Assembly: GCF_003290125.1 (NCBI RefSeq)
Contig: NZ_QMKH01000004.1
Span: forward strand, 186,001-250,000
Reading direction: 5' to 3'
Source of the DNA: Microvirga flavescens
Lineage (GTDB): Bacteria > Pseudomonadota > Alphaproteobacteria > Rhizobiales > Beijerinckiaceae
Length of the DNA: 64,000 bases
Shown here: positions 1-10,865 of the stretch, piece after piece
How positions within the stretch are numbered: the stretch's first letter is position 1
How the letters are laid out: every line of letters begins with the position of its first letter
Notes under the pieces: generated by a model
Seen by the model: only the letters and a program-made list of their open reading frames with translations
What the model was told of the DNA's origin: nothing
Databases searched by the model: none
Translations under genes and position numbers: made by a program

Positions 1-590
1 TCGTCGCGCGACCGGGAGAAGCCACGATCGGCGTCTGCGCGGAGTTCAGCAGCCTGCATTTCCGCCCGGACGCGACGCGAGAACAAGCCATCGTGCACAA
101 TCTCTTCGGGGATGCTGTCGGCGCCTTCACGATGGCGATGAAAGAACCGGGCCACGGACCGCAGATTCTGGCCGCGCACACGCATCAATCATACGAGACA
201 TCGGATCTGATGACGCTGTCCGTCCTCGATGATGGCGTGCAGATGACCCTGTCGCCCTATGTTCCCTATGTGATCGCCAGCGTGATCACGCCGTTCATCG
301 ACGATCTTTGCGCGAAGGCCGGCGTATTGCCGTCCGATATCAAGCATTGGGCCATCCATCCGGGCGGGCCGAAGATCGTTGATATGGTGGCGCAGAAACT
401 CGGCATCCCGGACGAGAAACTCGCATCAACCTGGCATGTGCTGAGCGAATACGGCAATTGCGCATCGGCCACTGTGCTGCTGGTGCTCGAACACCTCATC
501 GCCCATGACACGCCCGCGCCAGGCGATCTCGGTGTCATGCTCGCCTTTGGCCCCGGCCTCACCGTGGAAGGCGCCCTTCTCCGCTTCTGA
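1..590 (+). CDS. Type III polyketide synthase (chalcone/stilbene synthase family), C-terminal part
   Basis: The reading frame is open from the window edge (codons from base 3), so the gene begins upstream and about 195 C-terminal residues are visible. The family condenses an acyl starter with malonyl-CoA to make pyrones, resorcinols or phloroglucinols, without an acyl carrier protein for extension. Visible signatures are LFGDAVGA, the active-site histidine in AIHPGG, the active-site asparagine in YGNCASA, and the closing FGPGLTVEGALL motif. The catalytic cysteine lies off the window. A fatty acyl-AMP ligase starts 25 bp after the stop, which suggests a fatty acyl starter. The family call is firm; the product is unknown. 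Confidence 0.88.
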   Translation, partial: VARPGEATIGVCAEFSSLHFRPDATREQAIVHNLFGDAVGAFTMAMKEPGHGPQILAAHTHQSYETSDLMTLSVLDDGVQMTLSPYVPYVIASVITPFIDDLCAKAGVLPSDIKHWAIHPGGPKIVDMVAQKLGIPDEKLASTWHVLSEYGNCASATVLLVLEHLIAHDTPAPGDLGVMLAFGPGLTVEGALLRF

Positions 591-615
591 GCCCATCTTC
601 TTCGAGGACACTCCC

Positions 616-2361
<1,746 letters not shown>

Positions 2362-2390
2362 CGGTGATGCACAGGGCTTGAACACCGGGT

Positions 2391-2443
2391 AGCTTCCGCC
2401 GCCATTGAATACCGGAACGACCATCCGGCAGGCGGCGGAGGCT
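2391..2443 (+). other. Nested inverted repeat between the acyl-AMP ligase and the MFS gene
   Basis: A 13-base arm at 2391-2403 pairs with 2431-2443 with one G-U pair, and a second 5-bp stem (CCGGA/TCCGG, 2412-2416 with 2424-2428) sits inside it. It fills much of the 161-bp gap. No T-tract follows, so it is not a classical terminator. It could stabilise the upstream mRNA or attenuate read-through into the transporter gene. Confidence 0.45.
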
Positions 2444-2522
2444 CCATGTTTCAGGACAGCTGTTCCACGACGGCCAAGAGCTCCAGCATCTGCGCCGGCA
2501 TCTGCGCCGAGGGTGGGCGTCC

Positions 2523-3776
2523 ATGAATGCGGAGGCCATGCGCCACGGGGCTCCCGCGGGTTCGATAACGCCCCTGCGCATCGCCGTGGCGGGCATGGCC
2601 TCCCTTGCGGTCGCCATGGGCATAGGCCGCTTCGCATTCACTCCGCTGCTGCCGATGATGCTGAACGATCAGGTCATCGATCTTCCGTCGGGCAGTTGGC
2701 TGGCGACAGCCAATTACATTGGCTATCTCCTGGGCGCTCTGATTTGCACCGTGCAGCCCAGAATCTGGGCCCGCTATCCGGCCTTGCCGACCATCCCGGC
2801 CTCCGCTTTCGTACGTATCGGGCTCGTTCTGACGGTTTTGCTGACCGCCGGCATGGCGGCTCCGGTTCCCGCGCTCTGGCCAATCCTTCGCTTTCTGTCG
2901 GGTGTCGTAAGCGCGGTCGTGTTCGTGTTCACCTCGAGCTGGTGCATGGCGCGTCTGGCGAAAGTGAATGCGTCGCCCCTCGGCGGCCTGATTTTCGTCG
3001 GCCCCGGCGCAGGCATCGCCTCATCAGGCCTGCTTGCCAGTGGCATGGTTGCCTTGCACTGGTCCGCAGCCTCCGGCTGGCTCGTCTTCGGCCTCCTCGC
3101 GCTGCTGTTGATCTTCCTTGTCTGGACGACCTTCGCGAGCGGTGGCGACCCGCGCCCCACCGTCCGTACCGAAACGCCCGCGATCGGGACTTCTCGAACA
3201 ACGCTGGAGATCCCTCTCCTGACTTTTGCGTATGGCCTTGCGGGCTTTGGATACATCATCACCGCCACCTTTCTGCCCGTGATCGCCCGCGAGGCCTTGC
3301 CTCCGTCTTTCTGGCTCGACATGTTCTGGCCCATCTTCGGGCTTGGCGTCATGAGCGGCGCTCTTCTGGTGACGCGTATCCCGGCCCGCTACGACTACCG
3401 TTATCTGCTGACGGGTTGTTACGTCCTACAGGCGGCGGGAATTCTCTTGAGCTTATGGCTTCCGAGCCTCACCGGGTTCGCACTGGGAAGCTTCCTCCTT
3501 GGCCTTCCCTTCACGGCGATTACGTTCTTCGCCTTGCATGAGGTCCGCCGCTTGCGACCTGCACATGCCGCAAGCCTGACGGGACTTCTCACTGCCGTTT
3601 ACGGCATTGGTCAAATCGCAGGCCCGCCCCTCACGGCTTTTCTCCTCGACCATGCGGTAAGTCGCGCCACCGGCTTCAGCCTGGCGCTCTCGATTGCTGC
3701 CCTCACTCTCGTCGGTGGCGCGGTCATTTATCTGGGCCTCACGCGCGCCTATCCGCTCTCGCGAGCGACGGCCTAG
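2523..3776 (+). CDS. MFS transporter, YbfB/YjiJ-like
   Basis: A 417-residue polytopic inner-membrane protein with about 12 hydrophobic segments. The first carries the phrase GIGRFAFTPLLPMML, which I associate with the YbfB/YjiJ family of major facilitator transporters. The substrate cannot be read from sequence. It follows the polyketide synthase and acyl-AMP ligase on the same strand, after a 161-bp gap holding a hairpin, so export of their product is a reasonable guess only. The ATG at 2523 gives a short cytoplasmic N-terminus of about 20 residues before the first membrane helix. A second ATG at residue 6 is an alternative start. Confidence 0.82.
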   Translation: MNAEAMRHGAPAGSITPLRIAVAGMASLAVAMGIGRFAFTPLLPMMLNDQVIDLPSGSWLATANYIGYLLGALICTVQPRIWARYPALPTIPASAFVRIGLVLTVLLTAGMAAPVPALWPILRFLSGVVSAVVFVFTSSWCMARLAKVNASPLGGLIFVGPGAGIASSGLLASGMVALHWSAASGWLVFGLLALLLIFLVWTTFASGGDPRPTVRTETPAIGTSRTTLEIPLLTFAYGLAGFGYIITATFLPVIAREALPPSFWLDMFWPIFGLGVMSGALLVTRIPARYDYRYLLTGCYVLQAAGILLSLWLPSLTGFALGSFLLGLPFTAITFFALHEVRRLRPAHAASLTGLLTAVYGIGQIAGPPLTAFLLDHAVSRATGFSLALSIAALTLVGGAVIYLGLTRAYPLSRATA

Positions 3777-4191
3777 CCTTACTTCTACAAGAAAAGAAGA
3801 ATTGCCCGATCAATCGAGAAAGGATCAAATTCTTCTCGATGGGAAGATTATTTCTGCAAATATTCACAAACACATTTTGAACATAATGTATTGTCAAGTC
3901 TTGATAGTGCGAGCAAAGGCACTGACTTTAAGCACAAATACGAAAAAATGACTTTTTGTCATAAATAGTTTTAAGAGGGGCAAGTTTTATGTTCATACAA
4001 ACAAATACAACCAAAAAATTATACAACTGAACGACCTTTCAGTCATTCATTGAACGTTCCTGCCCTGCGGGAGCGGCACAAATCTGCACTGACGTAAGCT
4101 GGAACATGGCATCCGAGCTCCCCGGATGTTCATCCCTTCCGTCCTCACCAACCTTCGCGTTTTCCAGTTTCAACTAAGGGGAAAATTCTTC
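3777..4191. other. AT-rich intergenic region upstream of the RTX gene
   Basis: I see no credible gene in these 415 bp. The composition drops sharply, with long A/T runs at about 3830-4020. Near the MFS stop an 8-bp inverted repeat (ATCGAGAA / TTCTCGAT, about 3815-3842) could help end transcription. The AT-rich part resembles regulatory DNA ahead of secreted surface proteins, but no promoter hexamer pair stands out clearly. Confidence 0.5.
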
Positions 4192-5688
4192 ATGGCGCTT
4201 TCCAAGACGCAGACTCTTGCGGGCTTCCCGGATGCGAACAGCACAGGCGTTCCGTCAGGAGTGACCTTAACGCCGTCGACCGGCGATCTAACCATTACGA
4301 CACCCGGCACCGTCATCGACGCCCGCGACATCAAGGGCACGGTGTGGATTCTGGCTCCCAACGTCACGATTCAAAACAGCCGCATCACCGCGACCGACTG
4401 GACCGGGGTGTGGATCAAGCCCGGCGTCACGGGTACCGTCATCAAGGATTCCGAGATTCAGAACATCGGCAGCAGTGTCGATGGCGCCAACGGTATCGTT
4501 GGCTCGGGAACCTTCCTGCGCAACGACATCTCTCACATCGAGAACGGCTTCAACATCAACGGGCCGAGCGTCATTCAGGATAACTACATCCACGATATGT
4601 ACGCCCCCAACGTGCGTATCGGCACGGTGTGGGGAGGCCCGCACTATGACGGCATCGAGATCAACGGCGGCCGTGACATCTACGTCAAGCACAACACGGT
4701 CATCAACGATAACGGCCAGACGTCAGCCGTGATGATCGACAACGACGCCGGAGCCATCAACAACATCCAGGTCGACGGCAATTACCTCGCCGGTGGCGGA
4801 TACACCGTCTACTCGGACGGCAGCTTCAACGGCAGCGCCATCACCGGCGTATCGTTCACGAACAACTACCTCGGCGAAGGCTACTGGGGCTATTACTACT
4901 TCAAGGGCAATAGCCCGACTCTCTCAGGCAACGTCGAACTGGGTCACACCTGGCCGATGCCGGTCTCGGGCTCCACGAGCCCGACGCCAACACCGACTCC
5001 TACTCCGGACCCAACTCCTACTCCTACGCCAACTCCCACGCCCGGTGCGGTCACTGGCACGAACGGGAACGACAATCTGGTCGGCACCGCTGGCGCCGAC
5101 ACGCTGAAGGGTCTGCGCGGCAACGATACCTACACCGTCAACCACACGGGCGATAAGGTCGTCGAACTCGCGGGCCAGGGCACCGACAAGGTTTTCAGCT
5201 CCGTGACCCACACGCTGGCGGCGAATGTCGAGAACCTCCAGCTCACGGGCACCGGGGCCATCAACGGCACTGGTAACGAGTTGAACAACACCTTCCTCGG
5301 CAACGATTCAGCCAACGTTCTCAAGGGCGGCGCCGGGAATGACTCGCTCAACGGTCTCGGCGGCAAGGATACGCTCTACGGCGGCAGCGGGAAGGACATC
5401 TTCCGCTTCAGCTCGGCCTATAGCGCTGACGGCGACAAGGTCATGGACTTCGCGCACAACGTCGACAAGCTCGACTTCCGCAAGATCGACACCAACGCCA
5501 GCAAGACGGGCGATCAGGCCTTCGTTTTCGATGGCTACACGAACGGCAGCAAGAACGGCCACCTCTGGGCGGTCGAGGACACGGCGGCCGGCGTCACCGA
5601 TATCTACGGAAAGACCGGTGACTTCGTGTTCCATATCGAGCTGAAGGGCACCCATCTCGGCCTGACGACCTCGGATTTCTACCTGTAA
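4192..5688 (+). CDS. Secreted right-handed beta-helix protein with C-terminal RTX domain
   Basis: A protein of about 498 residues, in three parts. Residues 1-260 are rich in short repeats (VTIQNSRI, NGFNINGPS, IQVDGNYLAGGG) typical of right-handed parallel beta-helices such as pectate-lyase-like folds. A Pro-Thr linker follows (about residues 265-285). The rest is an RTX calcium-binding and export domain with GTNGNDNLVGTAGADTLKG, GGAGNDSLNGLGGKDTLYGG and a serralysin-like C-terminus ending in DFYL. There is no N-terminal signal peptide, as expected for type I secretion. The ATG at 4192 is chosen over 4126 because AAGGGGAAA sits 7 bp upstream. No type I exporter lies nearby. Polysaccharide binding or cleavage is plausible, but no catalytic residues could be assigned. 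Confidence 0.85.
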   Translation: MALSKTQTLAGFPDANSTGVPSGVTLTPSTGDLTITTPGTVIDARDIKGTVWILAPNVTIQNSRITATDWTGVWIKPGVTGTVIKDSEIQNIGSSVDGANGIVGSGTFLRNDISHIENGFNINGPSVIQDNYIHDMYAPNVRIGTVWGGPHYDGIEINGGRDIYVKHNTVINDNGQTSAVMIDNDAGAINNIQVDGNYLAGGGYTVYSDGSFNGSAITGVSFTNNYLGEGYWGYYYFKGNSPTLSGNVELGHTWPMPVSGSTSPTPTPTPTPDPTPTPTPTPTPGAVTGTNGNDNLVGTAGADTLKGLRGNDTYTVNHTGDKVVELAGQGTDKVFSSVTHTLAANVENLQLTGTGAINGTGNELNNTFLGNDSANVLKGGAGNDSLNGLGGKDTLYGGSGKDIFRFSSAYSADGDKVMDFAHNVDKLDFRKIDTNASKTGDQAFVFDGYTNGSKNGHLWAVEDTAAGVTDIYGKTGDFVFHIELKGTHLGLTTSDFYL

Positions 5689-5714
5689 GCGTCTACGAAT
5701 TCCGCAAGCATCGC

Positions 5715-5749
5715 GCCGGGCGTTGGGGTTTCCTGACGTCCGGCGTTTG
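5715..5749 (+). terminator. Probable terminator of the RTX gene
   Basis: A 10-bp stem (5715-5724 with 5737-5746, one G-U pair) and a 12-base loop are followed by only three Ts, 27 bp after the RTX stop. The short T-tract makes this a moderate call. Confidence 0.5.
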
Positions 5750-5848
5750 CACGCTTAGGTTCAGGACGAACACACGCGACAATCCGAACAGGCCCCGCAA
5801 CACACGCTGCAGGACTTCGGGGGCTTGTTCTCAATTTTTAAAGGAAAG

Positions 5849-5924
5849 TGGCGCGCCCTACGGGACTCGAACCCGTGTTTTTGCCGTGAAAGGGCAACGT
5901 CCTAGACCGCTAGACGAAGGGCGC
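5849..5924 (-). tRNA. tRNA-Glu (anticodon UUC)
   Basis: A full cloverleaf can be drawn on the minus strand: acceptor stem GCGCCCT/AGGGCGC, anticodon stem TTGCC/GGCAA with loop CTTTCAC (anticodon TTC), T stem ACGGG/CCCGT with loop TTCGAGT, discriminator G, and an encoded CCA at 5849-5851. The length is 76 nt. It lies between the RTX gene and recJ. Confidence 0.97.
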
Positions 5925-5996
5925 CGAGGCAGCGTTGCTGCCGGAACGGGCGGACATATAGATGGGTTCTTTCCCGGCGGCAAGCGCTTCGTTCAG

Positions 5997-7808
5997 TTAT
6001 TCCGGCTTTGCCGCATCCATCACGCGAAGCTCGACTTTTTCGCCACCGCCCCAACGGTCGATGGACAGGGTTCCAGCCACATGAAGCGGGCTTCCGACCG
6101 CATCCGAGAGCGCCTGGCCGAGCGGTTGGCCTGCGGCGCGAAATGCAATGCCACCAATGAAAGAGCCGTCTCCTCCGCGCAGTTTCACGCGGATATGGCC
6201 GCCGCTGCCGACCTCGCGGGCCTCCATCAGACGATGATGGGGGAACACGAAAACGGGTTCCGGCTGGCCAGACCCGAAAGGCCCCGCCCTCTCGATAGCC
6301 GTAACGATTTCCGGCTTCGCCGCCCCTGCCGTGAGGGTCGAATCGATGGCGAAATGGTCGGCCTCGCGGGCGCGGTCATAGGTGTCCTGAAGACGCTCCG
6401 CCATGAACGCCTTGAACCGATCGAGTTCGTCCGCCCGAATCGTCACGCCCGCCGCCATTGCATGGCCGCCGCCCTTGATGGCGATGCCCGCACCGACAGC
6501 GGCTCTCACCGCACGGCCGAGATCCACACCGGGAATCGAGCGGCCAGAACCCGTCGCGTTGGCCTCCCCGTTCAGCGTGAAGGCGAACGAAGGGCGATTT
6601 GTCTTTTCCTTCGTGCGGGCCGCGATCAAACCGACGATTCCCGCATGCCACTCCGCCGACGCAGCGACAATGAGCGGGAGGCCGGGATCTTTATCGAGCA
6701 TCAGCAGGGCCTGCGCCTCGGCTTCGGCGATGGCGACCTGCTCGATGGCTTGCCGCTCGCGATTGAGCTGGTCGAGCTCGGCGGCTAGGCGTCCTGCGAT
6801 GACCGGATCGTCCGTCAAAAGCAGCTTCGCGCCGAGCGCGGCGTCACCGATGCGTCCGCCTGCATTGATGCGTGGGCCGATGAGGTAACCGAGATGCCAG
6901 CTTTCGGGAGCGCCCGAGAGGCCGGCAGTGTCGAGCAGGGCCGCAAGCCCCAGCCGTCCACGCCGGCGCATGATGGCGAGCCCCTGCCGCACGAAGGCGC
7001 GGTTGAGTCCGACGAGAGGCACGACATCGGCCACCGTCGCAAGACCCACGAGATCGAGGCTCGCAAGTAGATCCGGCTCGGCGTTCGCATTGAAGAAGCC
7101 CTTCGCCCGTAAGGCGCGGTTCACCGCGACGAGCGTGAGAAAGACGACGCCCGCGGCGCAGAGATAACCAAGTCCGGAAAGATCGTCCTGTCGGTTTGGG
7201 TTCACCAGCGCCGAGACGGCGGGCAACTCGTTCGGGGCCTGATGGTGATCGATCACCAGAACATCGAGGCCGAGTTCCTTGGCCGCGCCGAGCGTATCCA
7301 CGCTGGCCGTGCCGCAATCGACCGTGACGAGAACGTCCGCGCCTTGCTCTTTCAGCGCACGGATCGCTTCGATATTCGGGCCATAACCTTCCGTGATCCG
7401 ATCGGGAATGTGGATGGCGAAGGGAACACCGCAGGCGCGCAGATACTCTGCCATGAGCGCGGCGCTGCAAGCGCCGTCCACATCGTAATCGCCGAAGATC
7501 GCGACCGTCTTGCGCGCGATGATCGCCTCCGCAAGATGCTCCGCCGCCGCCTCCATATCGGTGAGTTGATAGGGATCGGGCATCAGGTCGCGCAGGCGCG
7601 GATTGAGAAAGCTCTCGACCTCCTGCACGCCGACACCGCGCCCGGCGAGAACGCGCGCGAGAATGTCAGGCACGCCGTGCGTCTGCGCGATAGCGAGCGC
7701 AAGCGTGCTCTGGGCCGGATCGCATCGCTCGATCCAGGTGCGGCCCAGTGCGGAAGATAAAACCCCGAGGAAAGGTCGTGGGGAGAGAATGGAAGCTGAT
7801 TCGGTCAC
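5997..7808 (-). CDS. recJ: Single-stranded-DNA-specific exonuclease RecJ
   Basis: A 603-residue DHH-family 5'-3' single-strand exonuclease for recombination and mismatch repair, of usual length. Metal-binding motifs are FGDYDVDGACSAAL (about residues 104-117), VTVDCG, and VLVIDHHQAP. The DHHA1 region contains GGGHAMAAG (about residue 450), followed by the C-terminal OB-like part. The start is GTG at 7808. It is the last long gene of a leftward run with hom and glpX upstream, an arrangement I recognise from other Rhizobiales. The GNAT gene between glpX and recJ is a local feature. Confidence 0.96.
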   Translation of the reverse strand: MTESASILSPRPFLGVLSSALGRTWIERCDPAQSTLALAIAQTHGVPDILARVLAGRGVGVQEVESFLNPRLRDLMPDPYQLTDMEAAAEHLAEAIIARKTVAIFGDYDVDGACSAALMAEYLRACGVPFAIHIPDRITEGYGPNIEAIRALKEQGADVLVTVDCGTASVDTLGAAKELGLDVLVIDHHQAPNELPAVSALVNPNRQDDLSGLGYLCAAGVVFLTLVAVNRALRAKGFFNANAEPDLLASLDLVGLATVADVVPLVGLNRAFVRQGLAIMRRRGRLGLAALLDTAGLSGAPESWHLGYLIGPRINAGGRIGDAALGAKLLLTDDPVIAGRLAAELDQLNRERQAIEQVAIAEAEAQALLMLDKDPGLPLIVAASAEWHAGIVGLIAARTKEKTNRPSFAFTLNGEANATGSGRSIPGVDLGRAVRAAVGAGIAIKGGGHAMAAGVTIRADELDRFKAFMAERLQDTYDRAREADHFAIDSTLTAGAAKPEIVTAIERAGPFGSGQPEPVFVFPHHRLMEAREVGSGGHIRVKLRGGDGSFIGGIAFRAAGQPLGQALSDAVGSPLHVAGTLSIDRWGGGEKVELRVMDAAKPE

Positions 7809-7857
7809 GCGGACAGCTTAGCGCCAAACGGCCTGGATTGAATTCCCCAAGCAGCGT

Positions 7858-8316
7858 TCAAAACACCTTGCGATATTGGATGAACCCGCTGCGGCTGGCG
7901 ACCTTGTCGTAGAGCGCCTGCGCCGTCGTGTTGGTTTCGTGCGTCAGCCAATAGACGCGGCTCGCGCTACTCTCCTTCGCGCGGTCATAGACCGCTTCTA
8001 TGAGCGCGCGGGCGACGCCCCTGTTGCGGGCTTCCTTCGCGGTGAAGAGATCCTGGAGATAGCAGTAGTTGCCGGTGGTCCAGGTGGAGCGGTGATAGAT
8101 AAAATGTGTGATGCCGACGACTTTGCCGTCAAGCGCCGCCACGAGGCAGTGCATGGGCTCCGCGGGATCGTTGAGGCGCGCCCAGGTCAGCGCCGTTACT
8201 TCAGGCGCCAACGTGGATTCGTAGAACGCTAGATAACCTTGCCAGAGCTCTTCCCAGACTGGCCGATCCTTCGCCAGCAGCAGACGGATCTCAAGCGTTC
8301 CGGCATTCACGCTCAT
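7858..8316 (-). CDS. GNAT-family N-acetyltransferase
   Basis: A 152-residue single-domain protein with the GNAT fold. The acetyl-CoA loop is visible as EARNRGVARALIEAVYDRA (about residues 95-112), after the beta4 segment YCYLQDLFT. The C-terminal beta strands end near SGFIQYRKVF. The acceptor substrate is unknown. It lies 49 bp upstream of recJ and 72 bp downstream of glpX on the same strand, so it is probably cotranscribed. The start at 8316 gives a normal GNAT length. Confidence 0.87.
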   Translation of the reverse strand: MSVNAGTLEIRLLLAKDRPVWEELWQGYLAFYESTLAPEVTALTWARLNDPAEPMHCLVAALDGKVVGITHFIYHRSTWTTGNYCYLQDLFTAKEARNRGVARALIEAVYDRAKESSASRVYWLTHETNTTAQALYDKVASRSGFIQYRKVF

Positions 8317-8346
8317 GCGCCCACTCCAGCGGTTTCTCCTTGCGGT

Positions 8347-8374
8347 CGATCCGGAGGGGCAGCCCCCCGGATCG
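8347..8374 (-). other. Intercistronic hairpin downstream of glpX
   Basis: CGATCCGG (8347-8354) pairs with CCGGATCG (8367-8374), and GGGG/CCCC extends the stem past one bulged A. No T-tract follows on the minus strand, so it more likely protects glpX mRNA or slows 3' decay than terminates. Confidence 0.5.
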
Positions 8375-8388
8375 CTTTCAGTCTCGTC

Positions 8389-9387
8389 TTAGTCGAGGTG
8401 GAACTTCGACAGTTCGCGGTGCTCCGCATGAATGCGGCGCACGGTGCCGGTGGCGGAGCGATAAACGACCGTCTCGGTTTCGATGACGCCCTTGCCGAAA
8501 TGCACGCCCTTGAGCAGGCCACCGTCGGTGACACCGGTCGCGGCGACGATCACGTCGCCGCGGGCGAGATCCGTCATGTCGTATTTGCGGTTCGGATCGG
8601 TGACGCCCATCTGCAGCGCGCGCGAGCGCTTCTCGTCGGAATCGAGGATCAGGCGGCCCTGCATCTGACCGCCGATGCAGCGAAGCGCGCCCGCCGCCAG
8701 CACGCCTTCAGGCGCGGCGCCGATGCCCATGTAGATGTCGATGCCGGTGCGCTCGGGCATGGTCGTGAAGATGACGCCAGCGACGTCACCATCGGAGATC
8801 AGGCGCACGCCCGCGCCCGTCTTGCGGATGGCGGCAATGAGTTCCGCATGGCGCGGACGGTCGAGCACGAGCGCATTCAGCTCGTTGACCTTCACGCCCT
8901 TGGCCTTGGCAAGCGCATGAAGGTTTTCTTCCGGCGAGGCGTCGAGATCGACGACGCCCTGCGAGTACCCGGGGCCGATGGCGATCTTGTGCATGTAGAC
9001 GTCAGGAGCGGCGAGCAAGGTGCCCGCTTCCGCCATCGCCATCACGGCGATGGAGCCCGGCATGTCCTTCGCGCAGAGCGTGGTGCCTTCCAGCGGGTCG
9101 ACGGCGATGTCCACCTTCGCGCCGTTCTTGTTGCCGACGCGCTCGCCGATGAACAGCATCGGGGCCTCGTCGCGCTCACCTTCGCCGATCACCACGGTGC
9201 CGTCGATGGGCAGCTTGTTCAACTCACGCCGCATAGCGTCGACCGCCGCCTGATCGGCAGCCTTCTCGTTGCCGCGACCACGAAGGCGCGCCGAGGCGAC
9301 GGCGGCGCGTTCGGTCACACGTACAAGCTCCAGGGTGAGAATGCGCTCGATGACCTGCCCTGGTTGGACTGTGATGGCTTGCGACAT
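8389..9387 (-). CDS. glpX: Fructose-1,6-bisphosphatase class II
   Basis: A 332-residue GlpX-type phosphatase converting fructose-1,6-bisphosphate to fructose-6-phosphate in gluconeogenesis. Signatures are the metal and phosphate motifs GEGERDEAPMLFIGE (about residues 67-81), VAVDPLEGTTLCA (about residues 95-107), and GIGAAPEGVLAAGAL in the second half. Length is normal for the family. The gene starts 60 bp after hom on the same strand. The hom-glpX-recJ order is conserved in many Rhizobiales genomes. Confidence 0.95.
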   Translation of the reverse strand: MSQAITVQPGQVIERILTLELVRVTERAAVASARLRGRGNEKAADQAAVDAMRRELNKLPIDGTVVIGEGERDEAPMLFIGERVGNKNGAKVDIAVDPLEGTTLCAKDMPGSIAVMAMAEAGTLLAAPDVYMHKIAIGPGYSQGVVDLDASPEENLHALAKAKGVKVNELNALVLDRPRHAELIAAIRKTGAGVRLISDGDVAGVIFTTMPERTGIDIYMGIGAAPEGVLAAGALRCIGGQMQGRLILDSDEKRSRALQMGVTDPNRKYDMTDLARGDVIVAATGVTDGGLLKGVHFGKGVIETETVVYRSATGTVRRIHAEHRELSKFHLD

Positions 9388-9447
9388 GGAAGTTGCGGCT
9401 CCTCTAGGAAAAGACGGCGCGGCGAGCGGAACGCCCGCACAATGGCC

Positions 9448-10779
9448 TTATTCGCGTTCGATGCGGATGACTTGGGGCGGTTCTGCGATGAGACCATCCC
9501 CGGAGATTTTCTCGACGGCGGACCGGATGGCGGCTTCCGTCGCGGCGTATGTGATGAGGACGAGCGACACCGGAGCACCGGAACGCCCATGTGGGTCGCG
9601 AGTGGCGGCTGCCTCGGACCGTTTTTGCAGAATGCTCTCGAGCGAGATTTCCGCCTGCGCCATGCGGGTCGCAACGCCTGCGGCAATGCCCGGGCGGTCA
9701 TGGACCGTCAGGCGGATGTAGTAGCCGCCCTCATGGCGCTGAACCGGCGTGCGCGATGCCTTGGCGAGTTGTTCAGTCGGCAGCCCGAAGGGCGCATGAA
9801 TTGAGCCGGACGCCACGTCCACGAGATCGGCCACGACAGCCGAAGCCGTCGCGTCGCCGCCCGCCCCCGGCCCGATCAGCGTCAGTTCCTTCACCGCATC
9901 GGCGTCGATGGTAACGGCGTTCGTGACGCCCATCACCTGCGCGATGGCGGAAGTCTTGGGTACCATCGTCGGATGCACGCGCTGCTCGATGCCGGCCTTC
10001 GTGCGCTCGGCGACGCCAAGCAGCTTGATCCGGAAACCGAGCTCATCGGCCATCTTCAGATCGAGCGGCGTGATGGAGGAAATGCCCTCGACATAAACCG
10101 CCTCGGCATCGACCTGCGTGCCGAAGGCGAGGCTGGTGAGAAGCGCCAGCTTGTGGGCCGTGTCGAAGCCCTCCACGTCGAAGGTCGGGTCGGCCTCGGC
10201 ATAACCCAGGCGCTGGGCGTCCTTGAGACACTCCGCGAATGTCAGCCCCTCAAGCTCCATGCGCGAAAGAATATAATTACAGGTGCCGTTGAGAATTCCG
10301 TAAAGGCGCGCGATCTCGTTGCCCGGCAGCGCCTCCCGCAGCGTCTTGATAACGGGGACGCCGCCCGCCACCGATGCCTCGAAAGCGAGTGCGACGCCCT
10401 TGGCCTCCGCTGCCTGCGCCATCGCAAGACCATGCTTGGCAAGAAGAGCCTTGTTGGCCGTCACTACATGCTTGCCGGCGGCAAGGGCCGCTTCGACAGC
10501 ATTGCGCGCGGAGCCTTCCGCCCCGCCGACGAGTTCCACGAAACAGTCGATATCGTCGGACTTGGCGAGAGTCACCGGATCGTCGAACCAGCGGTAGGCG
10601 GAAAGGTCGAAGCCGCGATCCTTGGCCTTGTTACGGGCGGAAACCGCCGTCACCTGCAAGGGGCGGCCGCACCGTTGAGTCAGATCCCCTGCCCTGCGGG
10701 CGAGAATCTGAATAACCGATGCGCCAACCGTACCGAGGCCGGCAATTCCGATCCGAAAAGGCTGTGTCACGGACAACAC
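9448..10779 (-). CDS. hom: Homoserine dehydrogenase
   Basis: A 443-residue NAD(P)-dependent enzyme reducing aspartate semialdehyde to homoserine, on the path to threonine and methionine. The N-terminal Rossmann motif is GIAGLGTVGASVIQ. The catalytic domain contains VTANKALLAKHG (about residues 109-120), the family hallmark LNGTCNYILSRM, and GYAEADPTFDVEGFD with the substrate-binding acidic residues. The C-terminal ACT domain (about residues 350-440, YYIRLTVHDRPGIAAGVA) suggests feedback control by an amino acid, usually threonine. It sits between the aminotransferase gene and glpX on the same strand. Confidence 0.96.
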   Translation of the reverse strand: MLSVTQPFRIGIAGLGTVGASVIQILARRAGDLTQRCGRPLQVTAVSARNKAKDRGFDLSAYRWFDDPVTLAKSDDIDCFVELVGGAEGSARNAVEAALAAGKHVVTANKALLAKHGLAMAQAAEAKGVALAFEASVAGGVPVIKTLREALPGNEIARLYGILNGTCNYILSRMELEGLTFAECLKDAQRLGYAEADPTFDVEGFDTAHKLALLTSLAFGTQVDAEAVYVEGISSITPLDLKMADELGFRIKLLGVAERTKAGIEQRVHPTMVPKTSAIAQVMGVTNAVTIDADAVKELTLIGPGAGGDATASAVVADLVDVASGSIHAPFGLPTEQLAKASRTPVQRHEGGYYIRLTVHDRPGIAAGVATRMAQAEISLESILQKRSEAAATRDPHGRSGAPVSLVLITYAATEAAIRSAVEKISGDGLIAEPPQVIRIERE

Positions 10780-10865
10780 ACTCCGTTGATAGTCGCGATG
10801 CTCTTTACGACTGCCACGGTTTCATGTCCATGCAGAGCCAGCCCAAAGCCTTGAATTAACAGCCC

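Noticed and set aside
3694..3951. Open frame running from the MFS gene into AT-rich DNA
   Set aside because: It overlaps the end of the MFS gene in another frame and its composition changes halfway; no start signal.
4974..5046. Tandem PT repeat that looks like a small satellite
   Set aside because: It lies in frame and encodes the Pro-Thr linker between the beta-helix and RTX domains, so it is a coding feature, not a separate repeat or CRISPR.
8239..9804. Long open frame (521 codons) on the plus strand
   Set aside because: It lies antisense to glpX and part of hom, which have complete family motifs; its translation is low in structure and rich in Arg/His/Asp, typical of shadow frames in GC-rich DNA.
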